A stretch of DNA of 64,000 nt from Bradyrhizobium diversitatis (GTDB lineage: Bacteria; Pseudomonadota; Alphaproteobacteria; Rhizobiales; Xanthobacteraceae). Shown here one piece after another: positions 46,885-54,988 of this stretch. The notes under the pieces were generated by a model, which worked only from the letters and a program-made list of their open reading frames with translations, did no database searches and was not told the origin of the DNA. Every line of letters starts with the position of its first letter. Position 1 is the first letter of the stretch. Position numbers and translations under genes: made by a program. Where the stretch lies: positions 186,001 to 250,000 of the forward strand of contig NZ_JACEGD010000006.1 of NCBI RefSeq assembly GCF_016031635.1, read 5' to 3'.

Positions 46885-47865
46885 TTGAGTCTTGATCCAG
46901 ATATCGCAGCATTGCTCGAGATGGTGCAGGCCGGCACCGAAAGCGGCGCGCGAACTCCGTTTCTGCAATTGACCGCCGCGCAGGCGCGAGCCGATTTCGA
47001 TGCGTCCTCACCGCTGCTTGATGTCGATCCGCCGGCGTCGGCCTACGAGCGGGGTTTGTCGCTGCCGGCTCGGGATGGCGCGACGATCGAGGCGCGGCTC
47101 TATGCGAGCGCGCAGCCGAGCGAGCGTACCCCCAGTCCGGTTCTTCTTTACATGCACGGCGGCGGCTTCGTCGTCGGCAGCCTCGATTCGCATCAGCCAT
47201 TGTGCCGCGGCCTCGCCATGGACAGCGGTGCGGCGGTGCTCTCGGTCGGCTACAGGCTCGCGCCGGAGCACAAGTTTCCGACGGCCTTCGAGGATGCAGT
47301 CGATGCGTTGGCCTGGATCGGTCGGGAAGGCCGCGCGATCGGGCTCGATCCGCACCGCATTGCCGTCGGCGGCGACAGTGCCGGCGGAACGCTTGCCGCC
47401 GCGCTCGCGATCGAAGCGAGGACAAAGACGGGCCTTCCGCAGCCGGTGCTCCAGGTTCTCGCTTATCCCGGTCTCAGCTCCCGACAAACCTCCGCATCCT
47501 ACGAGCGCTACGGTACCGGCCATCTCCTGGAGCGTAGCACTGTCGATTGGTTCTTCCGGCAATATCTCCGCGATGAGTCGGATCGCGACGATTGGCGTTT
47601 CGCGCCGCTCGCAGCGGATGATTTGTCGGGCCTCGCTCCCGCTTGCATCGTCCTCGCCGAGTTCGATCCCTTGGTGGACGAGGGGCGCAATTATGCGGCG
47701 CGGTTAGCCGCGGCCGGCGTTCCCGTCGATCTGCACGTTTATCCCGGCATGATCCATGAATTCCTGCGCATGGGGAATATCGTGGCCGATGCCTTGCAGG
47801 CGAGGGCCACCATCGGGCGGGCGCTCGCCAAGGCCTTTCTCGCCGCTGGCGAAAAGGCGGCCTGA
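46885..47865 (+). CDS. Alpha/beta-hydrolase, hormone-sensitive-lipase family esterase
   Basis: A 326-residue esterase of the HSL family. The oxyanion motif HGGGFVVGS, nucleophile motif GGDSAGGTLA, Asp in EFDPLVDEG and His in GMIHEFLRM are all present. There is no signal peptide, so it should act in the cytoplasm. TTG at 46885 with GGCGGAG 8 bases before it, 4 bp after the NRPS 3 stop, is the best start; ATG at 46921 is an alternative. Its place between the synthetase and the uptake genes suggests maturation of the product or release of iron by cleaving the imported siderophore (for instance an ester, lactone or acyl tail), but this family has very broad substrates and nothing in the sequence fixes the role. 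Confidence 0.85.
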   Translation: MSLDPDIAALLEMVQAGTESGARTPFLQLTAAQARADFDASSPLLDVDPPASAYERGLSLPARDGATIEARLYASAQPSERTPSPVLLYMHGGGFVVGSLDSHQPLCRGLAMDSGAAVLSVGYRLAPEHKFPTAFEDAVDALAWIGREGRAIGLDPHRIAVGGDSAGGTLAAALAIEARTKTGLPQPVLQVLAYPGLSSRQTSASYERYGTGHLLERSTVDWFFRQYLRDESDRDDWRFAPLAADDLSGLAPACIVLAEFDPLVDEGRNYAARLAAAGVPVDLHVYPGMIHEFLRMGNIVADALQARATIGRALAKAFLAAGEKAA

Positions 47866-47938
47866 TATGGCAATGCGGCGTGAACGAGAGTATGTCATGA
47901 TCATCATCTCTCGCGGCCCCTCTGCGAGAGACGCCTGA

Positions 47939-48880
47939 ATGGATCCCATGAGCACGTCTATTCCAGACCATAGGCTGTCCCGCCGTGCGCTCCTCGGCGC
48001 GGGCGCGGCGATCGGAGGCACGGCCCTTGCGGGTAGATGGCCCATGGCGTTTGCTCAAACCGCCGGATCGCAATCCGGCCTCCGGGTCGCTGCGCTCGGC
48101 TGGGCCTGTGCCCAGACGATACTGGCGCTTGGTGTCGTGCCGCTGGTGATTCCGGAGATCGAGCGCTATGGCCGGCTGGTCGTCGAGCCGGCTGTCCCGT
48201 CCGCCGTTCAGGAGATCGGTCTGCGTTCGGAGCCAAATCTCGAACTGCTGCAGAGCTTCGCGCCCGACATCATCATCATCGATCCCAGCATTGCAGCCGC
48301 CATACCGCGGCTCAAGCTGATCGCGCCGGTCGAGACGTTCACGATCTTCAGACCCGGCGGGCATCCTCTCGACACGGCGCGTCGTTCGACGCTGGAGCTT
48401 GCCAAACGCCTCGAGGTGCAGTCGGCGTGCGAAGCCTATTTCGCCCGTTTCGACGTCGCCATGGCCGGCTATCGTGAGCGGCTCCGGGGTCGCGGCGGCA
48501 AGCCGCTCTATCTCGTCAGCGAGATCGCGCGCAACCGCGCGCTCGTGTTCGGTCCGAACAGCCTCTATCAGGAGGTGCTCGATCAGTGCGGATTGAGGAA
48601 TGCCTGGACCGGACAGAGCGGCCCATGGGGCTATACCAGTGTTGGGCTCGAAGTGCTCGCCGCGGTTCCGGACGCGCGGCTGGTCTTGATGACCTCGCGG
48701 GTCACGGATGTCGAGGCGCTGCTGAAGGCGAGCCCTGTGCTTCACACCCTGCCGTCACTTCGATCGCACCGGCTGACGGTCCTGGGTAATCAGTTCTTCT
48801 ATGGCGGCGTGCCGGCGGCCGAACGTTTTGCCCGCCTTCTCGCCGAACGTCTGCCGCGGGAAAGCCATGAGCAAGGTTGA
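47939..48880 (+). CDS. Periplasmic ferric-siderophore-binding protein (FhuD/FecB type)
   Basis: A 313-residue class III substrate-binding protein for ferric hydroxamate-type siderophores. The N-terminus holds a twin-arginine signal: LSRRALLGAGAAIGGTALAG with cleavage near MAFA-Q (about residue 40). The mature part shows the FhuD-like core: VAALGWACAQTILALGVVPL, PNLELLQSFAPDIIIIDPS, and the C-terminal lobe with GPWGYTSVGLEVLAAVPDARLVLM. ATG at 47939 has GAGAG 7 bases upstream and directly follows a tiny 23-codon frame; ATG at 47948 is the alternative. The end overlaps the fhuB-like gene by 14 bp. It would hand the siderophore from the TonB receptor to the FhuB permease. Confidence 0.9.
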   Translation: MDPMSTSIPDHRLSRRALLGAGAAIGGTALAGRWPMAFAQTAGSQSGLRVAALGWACAQTILALGVVPLVIPEIERYGRLVVEPAVPSAVQEIGLRSEPNLELLQSFAPDIIIIDPSIAAAIPRLKLIAPVETFTIFRPGGHPLDTARRSTLELAKRLEVQSACEAYFARFDVAMAGYRERLRGRGGKPLYLVSEIARNRALVFGPNSLYQEVLDQCGLRNAWTGQSGPWGYTSVGLEVLAAVPDARLVLMTSRVTDVEALLKASPVLHTLPSLRSHRLTVLGNQFFYGGVPAAERFARLLAERLPRESHEQG

Positions 48881-50873
48881 GGCACTGCCGGCCCGATCCG
48901 GCCTGGAGATGCATCCGGCGGTGCTGATCGGCTTGCTGCTGGCAGCCGCGGCCGCGCTGACTTGGCGCAACCTGTCCGGATATCTGCCCGCCGGCGCCTG
49001 GCTGCCGGTGTTGTGGCGGCCTGAGGTCACCGATCCCCAGCAGATGCTCGTGCACTACACCGTGTTTCCGCGCATTGCGGTGGCGTTGCTGGCCGGCGCG
49101 GCTCTCGGTCTTGCCGGCACGGTCTCTCAGCAGGTGTTGCGCAATCCGCTTGCGGAGCCGAGCACCATCGGCGTCCTGAACGGCGCCTATCTTGCGCTGG
49201 CCGTGACGACCCTATGGGCGCCGTCGCTGCTCGCCTTCGGCCGCGAGTGGATTGCGCTGTGCGGCGGGTTCGCTGCGTTCCTGTGCGTGTTCGGGCTGAC
49301 CTGGAAGCGTGCGCTGTCGCCCGTCGTCCTGGTGCTCGCCGGATTGATCGTCAGTTATTACTGCGCCGTGACCACCCAGGCGCTGGTACTGCTCAACCAC
49401 GAATATCTGATCGGGCTGTTCATCTGGGGGGCGGGCTTCCTCAATCAGCAGGACTGGAGCAACGTGACGTTCCTGGCGCCGCGGCTCCTGATATCGGTCG
49501 TCCTGATCGCGGTGATGGTTCGTCCGCTGACCCTGCTCGGTTTCGACGACGAGACCGCGCGCAATCTGGGCCTTGGATTGACGCGAGCGCGGATCTTCGC
49601 GCTCGTCATTGCGATCGCGCTCAGCGCTTCGGTCGTCAGCGTGGTCGGCGTCATGGGATTCGTCGGCTTGTCCGCGCCGGCCATCGTCATGCTGTCGGGC
49701 GCGCGTCGCTTTCGCGACCGGCTGATCTGGGCGCCTCTTTGCGGCGCCCTGCTGCTGTGGCTGACGGATCAGCTCGTGCTGTTGATTCCGCCCGGCTATC
49801 GCGAAATGCCGGCCGGCGCGGTGACGGCCCTGATCGGCGCGCCGATGTTGCTCCTGCTGCTGCCGCGGCTGCGGGCTACCATGCCGATGGGAAATCTGAC
49901 GCCATCCGCTCCGCAGCGTCTCGATCACCCCTGGCGCGTGATCCTGTTCGCTCTTGTCTTGCTGCTGCTCGTGGTCTGGATCGCACTCGCGCTGGGGGTC
50001 GGCTCGGACGGCTGGCACTGGAGCGGTCCGTCCGGCTTGCAGGAGTTCTGGCCGTGGCGCGGGCCGCGCATGGTGTCGGCGCTGGCCGCGGGCGCGACGC
50101 TGGCGGTCGCCGGCACGCTGCTGCAGCGGATGACCGGCAATCCGATGGCCGCGCCGGAGGTCATGGGCATCAGCTATGGCGCGGCGATGGGCGTGATCGT
50201 TCTGCTCTATCTCTTTCCCGCGCACACGCGGCTGGCGCAGATTGCGGCAGCTGGCATCGGCGCCTTCATCGTGCTGGCGCTGGTGTTGCTGTTCAGCCGG
50301 CGGTCCGAGTTCAGTCCGGAGCGCGTGCTCCTGGCCGGGGTCGCCATGAGCGCGGCGTTCGGCGCGATCATCGCCATGGCGCTGGCGACGGGCGATCCGC
50401 GGATCGGTACGCTGCTGTCATTGCTGACCGGGTCGCTTTACCAGATCGGTCCGGCCGAGGCCGCGGTCCTCGCTGCGGCGGCGCTCGTTCTGCTGATCAT
50501 GGTGCCGCTGCTGTCGCGCTGGCTCGACATCCTGCCGCTCGGAGCGACGGCCGCGCGTTCGGTCGGCATCTCGCTGGCGAGAAGCCGCATCATCATCATG
50601 CTGCTCACGGCATTGTTGACCGCGACGGCGACGCTGATGGTGGGCCTTCTGAGTCTGGTTGGATTCATTGCTCCGCACATGGCGCGAATGATGGGCGCGC
50701 AGCGCGCGTTGCATCAGGCGGCGCTGGCCGCGTTGATCGGGGCGATCCTGATGGTCACGGCGGATTGGGCCGGACGCATGGTGATCTTTCCGTTCCAGAT
50801 GCCCGCCGGTATCTTCGCCATGATGCTTGCCGGACCCTACCTCATCTGGCTGCTGCGGCCGCAGCGGCGATGA
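48867..50873 (+). CDS. fhuB: Ferric-hydroxamate ABC transporter permease FhuB (double FecCD)
   Basis: A 668-residue inner-membrane protein made of two fused FecCD-type halves (about 25-330 and 345-665), the size and layout of FhuB. The first half has PRIAVALLAGAALGLAGTVSQ, NPLAEPSTIGVLNGA, and VGVMGFVGLSAPAIVM; the second repeats them as PRMVSALAAGATLAVAGTLLQ, NPMAAPEVMGISYGA and VGLLSLVGFIAPHMARM. It forms the whole translocation pore, so no second permease gene is needed. ATG at 48867 (GCGGGAAAG just upstream) overlaps the fhuD-like gene by 14 bp; the frame upstream to 48801 lies in that gene. It is the last gene of the 39-kb operon and faces fhuC tail to tail across 21 bp. Confidence 0.93.
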   Translation: MSKVEALPARSGLEMHPAVLIGLLLAAAAALTWRNLSGYLPAGAWLPVLWRPEVTDPQQMLVHYTVFPRIAVALLAGAALGLAGTVSQQVLRNPLAEPSTIGVLNGAYLALAVTTLWAPSLLAFGREWIALCGGFAAFLCVFGLTWKRALSPVVLVLAGLIVSYYCAVTTQALVLLNHEYLIGLFIWGAGFLNQQDWSNVTFLAPRLLISVVLIAVMVRPLTLLGFDDETARNLGLGLTRARIFALVIAIALSASVVSVVGVMGFVGLSAPAIVMLSGARRFRDRLIWAPLCGALLLWLTDQLVLLIPPGYREMPAGAVTALIGAPMLLLLLPRLRATMPMGNLTPSAPQRLDHPWRVILFALVLLLLVVWIALALGVGSDGWHWSGPSGLQEFWPWRGPRMVSALAAGATLAVAGTLLQRMTGNPMAAPEVMGISYGAAMGVIVLLYLFPAHTRLAQIAAAGIGAFIVLALVLLFSRRSEFSPERVLLAGVAMSAAFGAIIAMALATGDPRIGTLLSLLTGSLYQIGPAEAAVLAAAALVLLIMVPLLSRWLDILPLGATAARSVGISLARSRIIIMLLTALLTATATLMVGLLSLVGFIAPHMARMMGAQRALHQAALAALIGAILMVTADWAGRMVIFPFQMPAGIFAMMLAGPYLIWLLRPQRR

Positions 50874-50894
50874 CTGCGGCCCAAGCGATGCCGC

Positions 50895-51749
50895 TTACCG
50901 CGCGAAGCTGATGAGATGGCCGTGATCCGGCGACGGCATCACGCCCATCGGGATGCCGTAGATGGTTTCGAGCTCGGCGGGCGTCATGATCTTTTCCGGC
51001 CTGCCGCGGGCAATCAGCTTCCCGGAGTGGAGCGCGATGATCTCGTCGCAGAAGCGGGCGGCCATGTTGACGTCGTGAAGCACGACGACCACGCCGAGAT
51101 TGCGCTCGCGGGCGAGCTGCCTGACCAGCGACAGCACCTCGATCTGATGGGCGATGTCCAGCGCCGAGGTCGGCTCGTCGAGCAACAGGCACTCGGCATC
51201 CTGCGCCACCAGCATGCCGATCCAGGCCCGCTGGCGCTCGCCGCCGGACAACGTATCGACCAGGCGGTCCGCAAATGGCTCGATATGGGTCAACGCCATG
51301 GCGCTTTCGACCTTCTTGCGGTCGATCTCGCTGAACCGGCCGAGCGCGCCGTGCCAGGGATAGCGGCCGAGTGCGACCAGCTCCTTGACCAGCATGCCGG
51401 CGGCGGGCGGCGTCTGCTGCGGCAGGTAGGCGACCTTGCGGGCATAGTCCCGATCGCTCCAGGCGCGCAGTGCGCGGCCTTCGAAAAGAATCGTTCCTGA
51501 CGTGCTCGGCTGCTGGCGCGACAACAATTTCAGCAAGGTCGACTTGCCGGAGCCGTTATGCCCGATCAGTCCGACGACGCTGCGCGCGGGAAGGGACAAG
51601 GTGAGTGGTTCGAGCAGCGCGCGCCCAGCCACCGCGAAGCCGACCTGGTCGAGCTCGAACAACGAGGTGGGTACATTTTGTAAGGCCTGCGTGGTGCTGG
51701 TCGGCGCGGCGAGCGTGCTTTTGTCCGTCTGCGCGTTTTGGAAAGTCAT
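50895..51749 (-). CDS. Ferric-siderophore ABC transporter ATP-binding protein (FhuC type)
   Basis: A 284-residue ABC ATPase of the FhuC/FecE group. Walker A is GHNGSGKST, then PQQTPPAAGMLVKELVALGRYPWH, signature LSGGERQRAWIGMLVAQ and Walker B CLLLDEPTSALD. It should power the FhuB permease encoded convergently on the other strand. ATG at 51749 overlaps the stop of the upstream siderophore-interacting protein as ATGA; an in-frame ATG six codons earlier (51767) is less likely. About 40 residues before the ABC core are extra and probably flexible. Being split from fhuB onto an opposite operon with the reductase is unusual, but the three parts of the importer are all present. Confidence 0.93.
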   Translation of the reverse strand: MTFQNAQTDKSTLAAPTSTTQALQNVPTSLFELDQVGFAVAGRALLEPLTLSLPARSVVGLIGHNGSGKSTLLKLLSRQQPSTSGTILFEGRALRAWSDRDYARKVAYLPQQTPPAAGMLVKELVALGRYPWHGALGRFSEIDRKKVESAMALTHIEPFADRLVDTLSGGERQRAWIGMLVAQDAECLLLDEPTSALDIAHQIEVLSLVRQLARERNLGVVVVLHDVNMAARFCDEIIALHSGKLIARGRPEKIMTPAELETIYGIPMGVMPSPDHGHLISFAR

Positions 51750-52813
51750 GGTTGGCGCAGGCTCCAATAGGCGACGGCCAGATGCTGATCGCGGGAGAGC
51801 CTTTGCTCGTCGCGCAAATGGTTTCGCAGGGTCTTCAGCGCCTGCGCCTCACACGCGACCCAGGCGAAGACCTCACCATGGTCGGGCCATTGCACGGCCT
51901 TGACGGCGTCGACCAGGAGCTGCGTCGTTCCGGCGGGACGGCCCGCGCGATGCAGCCAGCGGATCGCTACGCCGCTCGGCGCGACCAGCGGAACTTCCTC
52001 GCTTCGATCGGCAACCTCGATGAAGGCCTCACCCGTTGCCGTTGCCGGCAGCGTCTCGAGAATTCGCGCGATGGCGGGGAGGGCGGTTTCGTCGCCCACG
52101 AGAAGCAACCAGCGTGCCGGACGAATGCCGCGGCCGAGCGGACCGGCCATGCCGCAGACTGCGCCGGCCTTTGCGTTGACGGCGAAGGCCGAGCCCGGTC
52201 CGGCATGATCATGAATCACGAAATCGATATCGATCTCGCGGGTCTTCAAGTCGATGCGGCGGATCGTGTAGTAGCGGGTCACGGGCCTGCGGTCGGGCTC
52301 CGGCCAAAGGATACGTCCGTCCGGCGCCGGCCACGGCCATTCTGGCTTGGCGAGGCCTTCGGGCGGGAAGTACAGCCGCACGTGCAACTCGTCGTCGTTC
52401 ACGAAACGGGCGATGTCTTCGCCGGTGAAGGTCAGCCGCCGCATGTGCGGCGTCAGGGTGATCGCGGCCTTCAGCCGCACCTCGCGGAAGTTGGCCAGCG
52501 TGCCGCCGTTGGACTCATGACCGGACCAAACGATGGTCGGGGCAATGTCGCCCGCGAATTCGATCACATGCGAGGCGACGACCGCGCGCAGCATCTCCAG
52601 ATTGCCCTTGTCGTCGGCCTCGACGCGGATCTTGAGCACTTCGGCCTCGACGGCGAGGGAACTGGTTCCGAACGGCAATGTCGCCACCATGAGGCCGCCG
52701 CGGTCCTCGAAAGCGATGTCATGCTCGGCCAGATGATCGATCATCCGCGCAGCGAGGCCGGCGGCATCGGGAAGCACGATGCGGGTTTCGGAGATAAGCG
52801 GGTCCAAAGTCAT
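51746..52813 (-). CDS. DUF2218 + siderophore-interacting FAD protein (ViuB/SIP family)
   Basis: A 355-residue fusion. Residues about 5-95 match DUF2218, a small domain often joined to siderophore-interacting proteins. Residues about 115-355 are the FAD-binding and SIP domains: the flavin motif RYYTIRRIDL, FVIHDHAGPGSAFA, LLLVGDETALPAIARIL and WVACEAQALKTLRNHLR. These cytoplasmic reductases release iron from imported ferric siderophores by reduction. ATG at 52813 gives a normal N-terminus; the frame is open to 52879 but has no better start. It is the first gene of a two-gene operon with fhuC (4-bp overlap), divergent from the exporter gene. There is no FhuF-type 2Fe-2S reductase in the window, so this protein probably does the reduction. 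Confidence 0.92.
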   Translation of the reverse strand: MTLDPLISETRIVLPDAAGLAARMIDHLAEHDIAFEDRGGLMVATLPFGTSSLAVEAEVLKIRVEADDKGNLEMLRAVVASHVIEFAGDIAPTIVWSGHESNGGTLANFREVRLKAAITLTPHMRRLTFTGEDIARFVNDDELHVRLYFPPEGLAKPEWPWPAPDGRILWPEPDRRPVTRYYTIRRIDLKTREIDIDFVIHDHAGPGSAFAVNAKAGAVCGMAGPLGRGIRPARWLLLVGDETALPAIARILETLPATATGEAFIEVADRSEEVPLVAPSGVAIRWLHRAGRPAGTTQLLVDAVKAVQWPDHGEVFAWVACEAQALKTLRNHLRDEQRLSRDQHLAVAYWSLRQP

Positions 52814-53111
52814 TCTCCATCGGGCCTGTCCGATGCTGGCCTTCAAGTGCTTCGATGTCCGGATGTCGCAGCCCGGCACGGCGCCGGATCAAAATCCTGC
52901 TCGCTCGCCGGCTGCGCTGCAAAAGCGGTACTACCCGCATCATATTAAAGGCATCGGGGATCCCAAATTAGAATCCATCGAAAGAGCCGACGAAATAAGC
53001 GCTGGAAGAGCGGTGCTGCCATCATGTATTCGCATCACATCGGCACGGCTTGTTCTGATCGTGACGGACCGTATAGGTTCGCTTCAGGTCTTCTCCAGCG
53101 CGGCTCTCATC
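52814..53111. other. Divergent promoter region, SIP-fhuC versus exporter
   Basis: This 298-bp region drives transcription both ways. It is clearly AT-richer than the flanks around 52940-53000 and holds the iron-box candidate at 52967. No gene is supported; an open frame crosses it on the + strand but has no family match before ATG 53112. Confidence 0.6.
52967..52983. promoter_or_regulatory. Candidate Irr/ICE-type iron box in divergent promoter
   Basis: ATTAGAATCCATCGAAA matches 11 of 14 positions of the recalled element TTTAGAA-N3-TTCTAAA and shares ATTAGAA and the final GAAA with the box at 9220. It could control both the SIP-fhuC operon and the exporter operon. By-eye match only. Confidence 0.4.
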
Positions 53112-54809
53112 ATGAACTCACGAAGCGGCCTGATGGCGCAGATTCTGCACCTCCTGCGGCCTTACTGGCCGCTCGTGCTCGGCGGCATCGTTCTGGGTCT
53201 GGTTGGCGGCGCCAGCGTCGCGGCGTTGCTCGCGGTCGTCAATCACGGGCTCTATGCCACGCAGGCCGACGTCATCACGCTGCTGCTGGCGTTTGCCGGC
53301 CTGTGCCTCCTGATTCTGATCGGGTCCATCGGCGCCGATGTCAGCGCCAATTATGTCGGACAGCGGATCATCGCCGAGCTTCGCAAGTCGCTGGCCGCCA
53401 AAATCCTGGCCGCGCCCATCGATCAGCTCGAAATCTACCGGACCCATCGCCTGATCCCGGTCCTCACGCAGGACGTCGACACGATCAGCGATTTCGCGTT
53501 CTTCTTTTCGTCCTTTTTCGTCTCGCTCGTGATCGCGCTCGGCTGCATGGTTTACCTGGCGGTGCTGTCGTGGCCGTTGTTCCTGATCACGGGAGCCGTC
53601 ATCGTTCTGGGGTCGCTGGCGCATGGCTATGCAAGAACCAGAGGCGTCCACGGCTTCAACGTGGCGCGCAATGCGGAGGATCAGCTGCACAAGCAGTATC
53701 GCGCGATCGCCGAGGGCGCCAAGGAGCTGCGTCTCAATCGCGTCCGCCGTTGGCGCGTCTATGCCGAGCAACTCCAGCAGACCGTCGACCGGATCAGCTC
53801 GGTGCAGATCAGGTCGATCAATCTGTTCGTGACGGCGCGGGCGTTCGGCACGATGCTGTTTTTTGTCGTGATCGGCGTGGCGCTGACCTTGCGTCCGTTC
53901 CTTTGGCCCGACAGCCCTGCCGCGGTGTCCAGTGGCTTCGTGCTGGTCCTGCTCTACATGCGCGGACCCATTGATCAGGTCATCGGTATCCTGCCGGCGC
54001 TTGGCCGCGCCCAGGTCGCGATGCGGCGCATTGCGGAACTCTCGGAGCAGTTCTCGACCCCCGAGCATAATCTTCTGGCCAGTGCTTCTGCTCCGCCAAG
54101 CAAGACGACAATCGAATCGATCGAGCTCCGCGGCGTAACCTATGCCTTTCGCGCTGTGCCGGGCAGTGCCCCCTTCGTCCTTGGGCCGGTTGATCTGGTT
54201 GTCCGGCAGGGAGAGATCGTTTTCATCGTGGGGCAGAATGGAAGCGGAAAGACGACTCTCATCAAGCTGTTGCTGGGCCTATATGCTCCTCATGGCGGCA
54301 CGGTGCTTCGCGACGGCTCGCCCGTCCTTACGGAGACGCGGGACGATTACCGCCAGCTCTTCACGACCATCTTTTCTGACTACTATCTGTTCGAGGATCT
54401 CATACGTGGAGAGGGCCTGGTTCCCGATGTCGCGGAGCGCTACCTCCAGCGGTTAGAGGTCGCGCACAAGGTCTCCGTCGAGAACGGCGTGTTCACGACG
54501 ACGGACCTGTCGACCGGACAGCGCAAGCGATTGGCCCTGATGAATGCGTGGCTGGAGGAAAGACCCGTTCTCGTGTTCGACGAGTGGGCCGCGGATCAGG
54601 ATCCGGCCTTCCGGCACATCTTCTACACGGAGCTGCTGCCTGATCTGAAGCGTCTCGGAAAGACCATCATCGTGATTTCACACGATGATCGCTATTTCGG
54701 GATTGCGGATCATCTGGTGCGGCTGCGCGACGGCAAGATCGTCGCAAGTGAGGCAAGGGCCAGCAACGTCGCTGGGGCTTCTGCAGTTCCAACCGATGCG
54801 CCGCTTTAG
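53112..54809 (+). CDS. Cyclic-peptide/siderophore export ABC transporter (PvdE/SyrD type)
   Basis: A 565-residue half-transporter with an N-terminal membrane domain (about 1-320, roughly six hydrophobic segments starting LHLLRPYWPLVLGGIVLGLVG) and a C-terminal ATPase: Walker A GQNGSGKTT near residue 376, signature LSTGQRKRLAL and Walker B VLVFDEWAADQDP. LSTGQRKR and DEWAADQDP are typical of the PvdE/SyrD cyclic-peptide exporter family, which moves pyoverdine precursors or lipopeptides across the inner membrane. ATG at 53112 begins MNSRSGLMAQ; the upstream open frame back to 52779 crosses the promoter. It should export the acylated peptide made by the NRPS. It leads a second + strand operon with the acyltransferase and monooxygenase genes. 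Confidence 0.93.
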   Translation: MNSRSGLMAQILHLLRPYWPLVLGGIVLGLVGGASVAALLAVVNHGLYATQADVITLLLAFAGLCLLILIGSIGADVSANYVGQRIIAELRKSLAAKILAAPIDQLEIYRTHRLIPVLTQDVDTISDFAFFFSSFFVSLVIALGCMVYLAVLSWPLFLITGAVIVLGSLAHGYARTRGVHGFNVARNAEDQLHKQYRAIAEGAKELRLNRVRRWRVYAEQLQQTVDRISSVQIRSINLFVTARAFGTMLFFVVIGVALTLRPFLWPDSPAAVSSGFVLVLLYMRGPIDQVIGILPALGRAQVAMRRIAELSEQFSTPEHNLLASASAPPSKTTIESIELRGVTYAFRAVPGSAPFVLGPVDLVVRQGEIVFIVGQNGSGKTTLIKLLLGLYAPHGGTVLRDGSPVLTETRDDYRQLFTTIFSDYYLFEDLIRGEGLVPDVAERYLQRLEVAHKVSVENGVFTTTDLSTGQRKRLALMNAWLEERPVLVFDEWAADQDPAFRHIFYTELLPDLKRLGKTIIVISHDDRYFGIADHLVRLRDGKIVASEARASNVAGASAVPTDAPL

Positions 54810-54885
54810 ACATATTGTAGCGAGCCGCTGGTGCTATTTGTCGCACGCAAACGACAGGATGCGATCCCGTTTTGCGACAGGCCGT

Positions 54886-54909
54886 CAGATTTGTAGAGAA
54901 TCTAATCTG
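54886..54909. promoter_or_regulatory. Inverted repeat before the acyltransferase gene
   Basis: CAGATT (54886-54891) and AATCTG (54904-54909) form 6-bp inverted arms around a 12-base centre that itself contains TAGA-GAA-TCTA. It lies 80 bp before the acyltransferase start in a 179-bp gap. It could be an operator or part of a promoter; no known site is matched. Confidence 0.3.
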
Positions 54910-54988
54910 CGTGTGCGCGCATTCCTTGTCAGCCTGTAGGCGAGTGATCTACACCACGCGTCAGCGATGATCGAGATGCGAGGGCCGG

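Noticed and set aside
47867..47938. 23-codon frame between the esterase and the FhuD-like gene
   Set aside because: It ends exactly at the next ATG, which is curious for a leader peptide, but there is no ribosome site, no family and no attenuator hairpin; left unannotated.
49212..50911. Long frames on both strands across fhuB
   Set aside because: FhuB's two FecCD halves fix the true frame; the others are shadows.
51605..52948. 447-codon + strand frame opposite the SIP and FhuC genes
   Set aside because: Antisense to two genes with complete motifs.
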